Shown here: positions 54,423-61,775 of the stretch, piece after piece
How positions within the stretch are numbered: position 1 is the stretch's first letter
How the letters are laid out: every line of letters begins with the position of its first letter
Source of the DNA: Syntrophaceae bacterium
GTDB lineage: Bacteria; Desulfobacterota; Syntrophia; Syntrophales; Smithellaceae
NCBI GenBank assembly: GCA_016927935.1
Contig: JAFGLS010000083.1
Location: forward strand, 1-64,000
Direction: 5' to 3'
Length of the DNA: 64,000 nucleotides
Program-made: the position numbers and the translations under genes
The notes under the pieces: model-generated
The model's input: only the letters and a program-made list of their open reading frames with translations
Told to the model about the DNA's origin: nothing
Database searches by the model: none

Positions 54423-55835
54423 ATGAACTTTGTTTTTATCAATCCACCGCGTAAAATTGCTAAAGATAATATATGGAGAATAATTAATGCCAAAATCCCT
54501 CCACTGGGCATAGCCACACTATCAGCAATATGGGATCAGCAAGGACACTCTTCACAAATAATAGATGCAGAAGCTTTACAATTAAGTGTTTCGGAGATCA
54601 TTGTAAGGATTAATCCTCATATAAATTTTGCTGGGATTACAGCAAATACCGTGGAAATTTCAACAGCTTTGGCGATTGCCCAAAGTATTCGCAAATCTTT
54701 TCCAAATACTAAAATAGTAATGGGTGGCGTACATCCCACCGTATTTCATAAAGAACTTATTCGGGATAAATGTTGTGACTTTGTTGTTAGGAACGAAGGT
54801 GAAATTCCAATTATAGAACTGGCCAAAGGTACCCCTTACAATCTTATTCCCAACCTTACCTGGCAAAACTCCGATAATGAAGTTGTTGTCAATGCTGATT
54901 GTAAAACATATGTAGATTTGGATGAACTACCTTTTCCCGCTTATGACAAACTACCAATGCATTTATATCACTCCGCTTTAGGTGCAACCAAAAGGGAACC
55001 ATCCATCGGGATGATGACTTCCCGTGGCTGTCCCGGTAAATGTACTTTCTGTTTTTCTGGAATGTTCGGAACTAAGATAAGATTTATGTCTTCCACAAAG
55101 ATAATTCAGCATATTAAACACTTACAACAAAACTATGGCATCCGGGAAATATCTTTCTATGATGATACATTCACTGCCAGCCCTGAAAATGTCACTGAAT
55201 TGTGTCATTTAATCATTGCTGAAAAAATTAAGCTTAGTTGGTCTTGTTTTGCCAGAATAGATTGTGTAAATCCGAATTTGCTTTTGTTAATGAAAAAAGC
55301 CGGCTGTCATCAAATTACATATGGTTTTGAAACCATTGATGAAAATATTTTAAAACATATAAATAAACGAACCAATTTGGGACAATTTCAGAACGCTCTT
55401 ACCTGGACCAAGGCGGCAAAAATTAACATACGTGGAACATTTATGCTGGGCAACCCCGGAGAAACGGAACTCAGTATGGAAAATACAATTAAATACGCAA
55501 AAAATTCAGCTATTCAATTTGCTCTATTTAATATTACTACCCCATATCCCGGAACAGCGATGTACAAAGACCTCCTGCAAAAAGACTTGCTTCTTCATCA
55601 AAATTGGGATCTTTATAATCTGGCGCAACCGGTGTTGAAATCAGATGTCATACCTGCTCAATTGGTAAAAAAATATTATTTTAAAGCTTATCGTGATTTT
55701 TATCTGCGACCTTTTTTCATTCTTCAGCATATTTTCGCCATAAGCACTTTTTCCGATTTTTTGACACACATTAAAGCAGGATTAAGAATCACCATCTTTC
55801 TGTTCAGAAATATTTTTTTAAAACGGGGGCTATAG
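54423..55835 (+). CDS. B12-binding-type radical SAM protein (seventh copy)
   Basis: 470 aa. B12-type domain: IPPLGIATLSAIWDQQGH, FAGITANTVEISTA, VMGGVHPTVFHKE, DFVVRNEGE. Cluster motif TSRGCPGKCTFC gives Cys203, 207 and 210. FYDDTFTASP, SCFARIDCVN, YGFETIDENIL and FMLGNPGETE follow; the C-terminal YFKAYRDFYLRPFFI echoes the tail of the protein at 44137. Distinct from the four-copy set. TTGACA at 54319 with a weak -10 might be its promoter. A 31-codon frame follows at 55837 (starting MMMRN) but has no recognisable domain. Confidence 0.87.
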   Translation: MNFVFINPPRKIAKDNIWRIINAKIPPLGIATLSAIWDQQGHSSQIIDAEALQLSVSEIIVRINPHINFAGITANTVEISTALAIAQSIRKSFPNTKIVMGGVHPTVFHKELIRDKCCDFVVRNEGEIPIIELAKGTPYNLIPNLTWQNSDNEVVVNADCKTYVDLDELPFPAYDKLPMHLYHSALGATKREPSIGMMTSRGCPGKCTFCFSGMFGTKIRFMSSTKIIQHIKHLQQNYGIREISFYDDTFTASPENVTELCHLIIAEKIKLSWSCFARIDCVNPNLLLLMKKAGCHQITYGFETIDENILKHINKRTNLGQFQNALTWTKAAKINIRGTFMLGNPGETELSMENTIKYAKNSAIQFALFNITTPYPGTAMYKDLLQKDLLLHQNWDLYNLAQPVLKSDVIPAQLVKKYYFKAYRDFYLRPFFILQHIFAISTFSDFLTHIKAGLRITIFLFRNIFLKRGL

Positions 55836-55926
55836 AATGATGATGAGAAATATCCGGAACTTGCTTTTCATTACTTGCTCCCATAGCCGGCTTGTTCAAA
55901 TTGCAGATGTAAATACGGAGGCTGGA

Positions 55927-57246
55927 TTATAAAACTACTTCAACAATTTTTTCTTTTTTCAAAAAAGATACCAAAACCGTCATAAACGAACCTGCAATCT
56001 GTATTATAAAAGGGTAAGTAGGAATTAAGTGACGATCCATATCATCCAGTCCCGCAAGCCATATAGAGAAAAATTGTCCCAAGATAAACAGGATACAAAA
56101 CCACTGAGCCCACGCTACTTTTTTATACTTGACATACAGGCCAATGATTATAACTGTCTGTAAAAGAAACAAAATAAATAGATTGCCGTAGGCTCCTACT
56201 ACTATATCAAACACCCGCTTAAGCATGTATTTGAAATAAACACCTGTGAACTGAGAATTCTTTACAAACCGATTAATCCTTTCCGGCGGATAATTTACAG
56301 TGTCCGGAAAGTTTAAACAAAAAAGCGTATCTTCCGTTGGAGGCAGATACTGAGGAAATCTTTTAATATAATTTTGATATCTGTCGGTAATATCATTATT
56401 GATGCTGAAGGGGACGTCATAATAAGTATGCTTTTTTGCAGAGTCAATAATGGCTATGAACTCCTCATCTCCGCCATATTTGTATGCACCGCTTGTCGTT
56501 ATGTGAGCCAGAGTGTTGTTCAAAGCTATATTGCTCAAAACGAATTGCCCATTGTATCTTTTATTCATCTCGCAATAACTTAATACGCCAACGACAGAAA
56601 CAAATATTCCAATAAATCCCCAGTATAAAATTTTTCTTTCATCTCGAAGAAGAATAAATCTAAACAGCAGAAATACAATAACCACAAGTATCAATATCAA
56701 ATAAGTAGGCTTCAGCATTACCAGGAAGAATGGGAAAATGCCAAGATATAAGGCGTTTAACTTTTTTGGTTTTTCTAAATATTTCACAAGAATAAACAAC
56801 ATTAAGGTAGAACCGGCAAAGCACAAGCTCTCCGGATTAAGATAAACATTTTGAATAAGTATAGTATTCCATAAACCGTAAAAAAGAGTGGCGATGACAA
56901 CCGCATATTTATTTCTGAGAATACTCATGGAAGCAAAATAAAATGGTATAATGGATAGAAACGATATTGCCTGTTGAAACAGAATCAGATTTTGAACGAG
57001 ATTATCTTTGGATACGTATTCGAAAAATCTTATCACATAAGGATATAGAGGCGTTCGGTACGGATCAATAATTCCCCCGAATATATCAACATAAACAAAA
57101 TACATAACGCTATCCGCGTTATATAAAACCATTCCCGGATGCAAAAATCCGAAGTAGAAAAATCTGTATAAAAGGCAGACAAGCAATATCCCGCTTAACA
57201 AAATGTAATCGGCTTTCTGAATGATTTTATTATTTAACCAATTCAT
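55927..57246 (-). CDS. GT-C-like membrane protein (C)
   Basis: 439 aa, about nine or ten membrane segments. The first external loop reads HPGMVLYNADSVMYFVYVDI (Asp45), then DPYRTPLYPYVIRFF; this acidic loop plus YRTPLYP motif is common in ArnT/PMT-like glycosyltransferases. A large external loop at about 235-310 contains DRYQNYIKRFPQYLPP. Last gene of the island on this side. It stands alone, minus strand, tail to tail with the radical SAM gene. Confidence 0.7.
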   Translation of the reverse strand: MNWLNNKIIQKADYILLSGILLVCLLYRFFYFGFLHPGMVLYNADSVMYFVYVDIFGGIIDPYRTPLYPYVIRFFEYVSKDNLVQNLILFQQAISFLSIIPFYFASMSILRNKYAVVIATLFYGLWNTILIQNVYLNPESLCFAGSTLMLFILVKYLEKPKKLNALYLGIFPFFLVMLKPTYLILILVVIVFLLFRFILLRDERKILYWGFIGIFVSVVGVLSYCEMNKRYNGQFVLSNIALNNTLAHITTSGAYKYGGDEEFIAIIDSAKKHTYYDVPFSINNDITDRYQNYIKRFPQYLPPTEDTLFCLNFPDTVNYPPERINRFVKNSQFTGVYFKYMLKRVFDIVVGAYGNLFILFLLQTVIIIGLYVKYKKVAWAQWFCILFILGQFFSIWLAGLDDMDRHLIPTYPFIIQIAGSFMTVLVSFLKKEKIVEVVL

Positions 57247-57638
57247 TTTCTTTATGATATTTTTATTGAAGTTGGATTAAATATCTATTTTTTTGGCAAT
57301 AATTGCAATGTCAATTATGATATCACACAAAATAAGCCCATGCTATCAACAATGCAAACCTCCTAATAATGCCAATTCAGAGGAGTTTTAAAATGTCGTG
57401 GCTATAAGTAATTCTGTAAAAATAAGATGTCTCATCGCGATTCGACATGACATCGTAAACCATCTAAGTTGCAGAGAGAGAAAGCTGTGGCAAGCATGTT
57501 TCTCCTTCACCATTTAGTTATTCTTTTCACATTTCTCGCTTAATACTTAAAACTTAAAACTTGATTACTGTTTACATTCCTCATTGACAGAAAATAACAA
57601 CTTACCTATGCTTATTTACAAAAATTCAGGAGTTAAAA
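57247..57638. other. Gene-free stretch at island edge
   Basis: 392 bp between divergent genes. AAACCTCCT (57356-57364) and AGGAGTTTT (57381-57389) form an imperfect hairpin. Near 57423-57454 a piece AAGATGTCTCATCGCGATTC-then-GACATGACA recalls the GAGAAATC/AATGACA repeats at 49794 and 61645 in degraded form. A promoter for the SDR gene lies at the right end. No ORF or remnant recognised. Confidence 0.4.
57584..57612 (+). promoter_or_regulatory. Sigma70-type promoter of SDR gene
   Basis: TTGACA (57584-57589), 17 nt, TATGCT (57607-57612), 26 nt before the ATG at 57639. Good spacing and near-consensus boxes. Confidence 0.55.
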
Positions 57639-58430
57639 ATGGCACACCGTTTAAACGGTAAAAACGCGATTATAACCGGAGCTGCCAATGGCATTGGCCG
57701 GGCATCGGCTCTTCTTTTTGCCAGCGAAGGAGCCAACCTCGTTTTGGCCGACGTGAACGAAACCGGTCTTTTACAGGTTGAGAAAGAAATTCAAAGCAAG
57801 GGTGGTAAAGTCATCATTCGGAAAACAGATGTTTCATCAGAAGAAGAAATAAAGGCGTTGATTAACCTTGCTCTGGAAAAATTTATTAACATCGATATTC
57901 TAATAAACAACGCCGGCATTTCCGGTGGATTGTACGCACTGGAGGATCAGGAATCCGAAGAGTGGCACAAGGTTTACGATGTCAACGTCATGGGACCCGT
58001 TTATGCCATAAAACACATAATTGCTCATATGAAGTCACGCCGCCAGGGTTCTATCATTAATATTGCTTCTGTTGCCGGAATCATGTCCGGCGCGGGTGGC
58101 AACGCCTACAGCGCCAGCAAAGCCGCTTTAATCAACTTCACCAAAACCTCCGCCTGCGAAGTCGGAGCATACAACGTGCGCATCAATGCCATCTGTCCGG
58201 GGCTCATCGAAACAGGCATGACCCAGCCATTCTTTGAATGGGCCCGCAGCAGCGGGAAGGAAAACCAGCTCGGCAAATACTGTGAATTAAAGCGCGCTGC
58301 ATCTCCCGAAGAAGTCGCTTGGGCCATACTATTTCTGGCCAGTGATGAATCAAGCTACATGACCGGCCAGGCCATTCCCGTTGACGGTGGCATTACCGCC
58401 TCCATGAGCATTCCGGGAAGAAAAATTTGA
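57639..58430 (+). CDS. Short-chain dehydrogenase/reductase
   Basis: 263 aa classical SDR. TGAANGIG (13-20) binds NAD(P); NNAG at 90-93; catalytic Ser144, Tyr157 and Lys161 (AYSASK). The ending VDGGITASMS is usual for FabG-like and hydroxyacyl-CoA or hydroxysteroid dehydrogenases. Asp38 after the second strand (LVLADVN) favours NAD over NADP. Likely oxidises a hydroxyacyl-CoA or similar alcohol. It marks the return to GC-richer, core-like coding outside the island. Confidence 0.88.
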   Translation: MAHRLNGKNAIITGAANGIGRASALLFASEGANLVLADVNETGLLQVEKEIQSKGGKVIIRKTDVSSEEEIKALINLALEKFINIDILINNAGISGGLYALEDQESEEWHKVYDVNVMGPVYAIKHIIAHMKSRRQGSIINIASVAGIMSGAGGNAYSASKAALINFTKTSACEVGAYNVRINAICPGLIETGMTQPFFEWARSSGKENQLGKYCELKRAASPEEVAWAILFLASDESSYMTGQAIPVDGGITASMSIPGRKI

Positions 58431-58547
58431 CAGGATAATCGAAAAAAATTGGTAATTCTCTTTTTTCATAATGCAGGGTGAACTTTTTCAAAATATATCT
58501 AATGGATTTCTTTCCACCAAAGTACTGGCTGCGTAATTAGGATATTT

Positions 58548-59735
58548 ATGAGATTCGTGAAAACCCGTTTATTCTTGGTTTTAGCAGGAAGTTTCATCGG
58601 TTTATTGCTGGCTGAACTGCTCATTCGTATAACTTTACCCGCTCATTACAATATCATGGACATGAATAATGTAATGGAATCAGAAAGAGGTAAGTTTGCA
58701 CGGCATGACAAAAACCTGGGGTGGGATGGCTTAACGGACGCAGAAAATGACTTCGTATGGCTGGATATGCGTCATCATGTGCGACAGAATAATTATGGAT
58801 ACAGAGGCAAAGCCTATGATCTAAAAAGAAATAAGAAAAAGCGCATTTTGGTTATGGGAGATTCTTTTGTATGGGGCTTTGGTGTTGAGAATGAGGATAT
58901 TTTCACGAGCGTAATAGAACGTGAAACAAACAACACTATTGAAGTAATAAATATGGGGGTATCGGGTTATGGAAATGATCAAGAATATCTACTGTGGAAA
59001 AAGAAAGGCTATCAATGGACAGCTGATGAAATTATTGTTGTAATTTATGCGGACACGGATCTTTTTGAAAACGTATCGGATTTTATCTGGGGATACGACA
59101 AACCGGTTTTCCGGCAAAATAGTCTAGGCGAACTTACGTTAACTCCGCCGGGATCTCAAAGATCTGAACAATGGACGGAGCCGGCGGTAGTTACTAATGT
59201 CAGTCCCGTATTATGGTTTTATAAGATTTTATCAAAATCCGCATTGGCGAACATGCTCGTCAGAGTTGCCACTAAAAACGATTCCATACGGCATTTTTTG
59301 GAAAGTCATAAAGTCATTTTTGAAAGAAGTTATATATTATATCCTGAACAATATATAGTTGACTTAACGCCGGAGCTGAAGAAATCGTGGGATATCATGT
59401 TCAAAATACTAGATAAATTTCACGAAGAGGTTACCCGGAATAGAGCCAATTTCTGGATTGTCATTGTTCCTACCATCGAACAGGTTTATCCGGAACTGTG
59501 GAACAAGTTCTTGAAAAGTGATGATCTGCCTTCCGGAAAAAAATTGGATCCTGCTATTCCTAATAAGCGCATTGTTGACTGGTGTGTTAAGAATAAAATT
59601 CACGTGATTGATTTGCTTCCACAGATGAGGGAAGCAGGCCTGTCCAATCCTTATCTTTATTATCCTTTAAACCGACATTGGACACGTGATGGACACTTGG
59701 TGGCAGCCAGATTTTTATTATCTGAATTAAGATAA
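58548..59735 (+). CDS. Membrane-anchored SGNH/GDSL hydrolase-like protein
   Basis: 395 aa. An N-terminal helix (about 7-27) anchors it. SGNH blocks: VMGDSFVWGFGV (nucleophile Ser106), NMGVSGYGNDQE (Gly and Asn block), and C-terminal RHWTRDGH, giving the Asp/His pair. This layout resembles AlgJ/AlgX-like and other exported glycan O-acetyl-transfer or esterase proteins. 117 nt downstream of the SDR gene, perhaps independent. More AT-rich than the SDR gene, so it may belong to the island's edge. Confidence 0.75.
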   Translation: MRFVKTRLFLVLAGSFIGLLLAELLIRITLPAHYNIMDMNNVMESERGKFARHDKNLGWDGLTDAENDFVWLDMRHHVRQNNYGYRGKAYDLKRNKKKRILVMGDSFVWGFGVENEDIFTSVIERETNNTIEVINMGVSGYGNDQEYLLWKKKGYQWTADEIIVVIYADTDLFENVSDFIWGYDKPVFRQNSLGELTLTPPGSQRSEQWTEPAVVTNVSPVLWFYKILSKSALANMLVRVATKNDSIRHFLESHKVIFERSYILYPEQYIVDLTPELKKSWDIMFKILDKFHEEVTRNRANFWIVIVPTIEQVYPELWNKFLKSDDLPSGKKLDPAIPNKRIVDWCVKNKIHVIDLLPQMREAGLSNPYLYYPLNRHWTRDGHLVAARFLLSELR

Positions 59736-59804
59736 TAAATTGGAAATAAAGAGAATTCCACCTTATTCTATTTGCGGTTACCGTTAATTTTGCGTGATTT
59801 AAAA

Positions 59805-61592
59805 TTAACCCAGCCTTTCTTTGAGAGCATCTAATTGTTTTGTCAGTCTTTCAGGAAGTCGGTCTCCGAACTGCGAGAAGTGTTTTTCAATGTCGGGAAT
59901 TTCCGCCTTCCATTCTTCCACATCAACATGAAGCAGGGCTTTGATATCCTGATTGTCAATGTTGAGTCCCTTCATATCGAGACTGTCAGCGGTCGGCAGT
60001 AATCCAATCGGCGTTTTAACCGCCTGGGCTTTGCCCTCAATCCGCTCGCACATCCATTTCAGCACGCGGCTGTTTTCCCCAAAACCGGGCCAGAGCCACC
60101 GGCCGTCAGGTGTTTTTCTAAACCAGTTTACATAAAATATCCGGGGAGCTTTATCGCCAAGTTTATCACCCATATCCAGCCAGTGCTGGAAATAATCGCC
60201 CATATTGTAACCGCAGAAAGGCTGCATAGCGAAAGGATCACGCCTCAGATTGCCTACCGCGCCGATGTTGGCAGCCGTGGTTTCCGAAGATGCTGTGGCA
60301 CCGAGGAAAACACCATGATCAAAATTAAATGCTTCGTTAACCAGAGGCACAACTCCGGCGCGCCGTCCGCCGAAAATAAATATGTCAATCGGTACACCTT
60401 CGGGTTTTTCCCAATCCGGGCAAATGACGGGACACTGCGATGCAGGGGCAGTAAAACGCGCATTAGGATTGGCAGCAACTTCTTTTTTCTCGTTGGGCCA
60501 GTCATGTCCTTTCCAGTCAATGGCATGTTTGGGAGGTTTGCCGTCCATTCCTTCCCACCAGATATCACCCTTATCGGTCAGGGCGCAGTTGGTAAAAATC
60601 GTGTTTTTCTTAATTGATTCCATCGCCATGGGATTGGAGATGTAAGATGTGCCCGGCGCCACGCCAAAAAATCCTGCTTCGGGATTGATCGCGTGCAGAC
60701 GTCCATCCGGTCTGATTTTCATCCAGGCGATATCATCACCGACGCATTCACATTTCCATCCTTCGATTGTCGGCTGCAGCATGGCCAGATTGGTTTTACC
60801 GCACGCGGAAGGAAAAGCACCGGTAATGTGATACTGTTTTCCTTCCGGACTGGTTAGTCTCAAAATCAACATGTGTTCCGCCATCCAACCTTCACGTTTG
60901 GCCATGGCCGAGGCAATACGCAGAGCCAGACATTTTTTGCCCAGAAGCGCGTTACCGCCATAGCCTGAGCCGAAAGACCAGATCAGATTTTCATCGGGGA
61001 AATGGCTGATATACTTTTTTTCCATTGGCGCGCAAGGCCACGGAACATCTTTTTGTCCCTGTTCCAGAGGAGCACCGACGGAATGCAGACAGGGAATAAA
61101 CTCGCCTTTTTTACCCAGTTTTCTTAAAACTTTCTTCCCCACTCTCGTCATGATATGCATATTGCAAACAACGTAAATGCTGTCTGTTATTTCTATGCCT
61201 ATTCTGGCTATCGGCGAATTAATTGGGCCCATGGAGAAAGGAATCACATACATTATCCGCCCCTTCATGCATCCTTTGTAGAGATCTTTCATCGTCGCCT
61301 TTAATTCATCAGGCGCAATCCAGTTGTTGGTCGGTCCGGCGTCAATCTGCTGAGGATAGCTGATATAGGTTCTGCTTTCCACTCGTGCGACATCCGATGG
61401 ATCGGAGCAAAACAAAAAACTGTTTCTTCTTTTTTTGAGTTTTATTGACGCACCACTTTTTACCGCCTGCGACATAAGTTCATTATATTCTTTTTTGGAA
61501 CCGTCGCACCAATGTACTCTATCCGGCATGCACATCTGCTGAATCTCTTCCACCCATTTTTTCAATTTTTCATTTTTTACAACAATTTCCAT
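59805..61592 (-). CDS. pckG: Phosphoenolpyruvate carboxykinase (GTP)
   Basis: 595 aa, the GTP-dependent family: oxaloacetate + GTP to PEP + GDP + CO2. Diagnostic segments are [15 protein letters not shown], the P-loop [14 protein letters not shown] with reactive Cys264, the metal site region CVGDDIAWM, and [12 protein letters not shown]-type [14 protein letters not shown]. Length is normal. Central enzyme of gluconeogenesis or of anaplerosis in an anaerobe growing on acids. Its stop codon overlaps a 9-bp AT-rich hairpin (59783-59809) shared with the convergent gene. Next to PPDK, the other PEP-forming enzyme. Confidence 0.96.
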   Translation of the reverse strand: MEIVVKNEKLKKWVEEIQQMCMPDRVHWCDGSKKEYNELMSQAVKSGASIKLKKRRNSFLFCSDPSDVARVESRTYISYPQQIDAGPTNNWIAPDELKATMKDLYKGCMKGRIMYVIPFSMGPINSPIARIGIEITDSIYVVCNMHIMTRVGKKVLRKLGKKGEFIPCLHSVGAPLEQGQKDVPWPCAPMEKKYISHFPDENLIWSFGSGYGGNALLGKKCLALRIASAMAKREGWMAEHMLILRLTSPEGKQYHITGAFPSACGKTNLAMLQPTIEGWKCECVGDDIAWMKIRPDGRLHAINPEAGFFGVAPGTSYISNPMAMESIKKNTIFTNCALTDKGDIWWEGMDGKPPKHAIDWKGHDWPNEKKEVAANPNARFTAPASQCPVICPDWEKPEGVPIDIFIFGGRRAGVVPLVNEAFNFDHGVFLGATASSETTAANIGAVGNLRRDPFAMQPFCGYNMGDYFQHWLDMGDKLGDKAPRIFYVNWFRKTPDGRWLWPGFGENSRVLKWMCERIEGKAQAVKTPIGLLPTADSLDMKGLNIDNQDIKALLHVDVEEWKAEIPDIEKHFSQFGDRLPERLTKQLDALKERLG

Positions 61593-61644
61593 AAAATATT
61601 TTTTCCTTTGAATTAATTTGAACGTTATAAATACTTTACATCAT

Positions 61645-61745
61645 CTCATTTTGAGTCCCGCTATGTCGGGACAACGAGAAATCCTTGTCCCCATCTTAGC
61701 GAGGGATGTTTAAGATTCCTCATCCCGATAAATCGGGATTCGGAA
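61645..61745. repeat. Intergenic element with two tandem hairpins
   Basis: GTCCCG/CGGGAC (61655-61660, 61667-61672) and ATCCCGAT/ATCGGGAT (61722-61729, 61732-61739) are perfect stems within a stretch running from TCTCATTTTGAG to GGAATGACA. The outer wording and GAGAAATCC relate it to the element at 49794. It fills most of the 183-bp gap between the PPDK and PEPCK genes and may also act as a processing or stability element between them. Confidence 0.55.
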
Positions 61746-61775
61746 TGACATTAAGCCAAAGATTTCTCTGGTCAA

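Noticed and set aside
55837-55932. 31-codon plus-strand frame after the last radical SAM gene
   Set aside because: Three consecutive Met codons but no ribosome site of note and no recognisable similarity.
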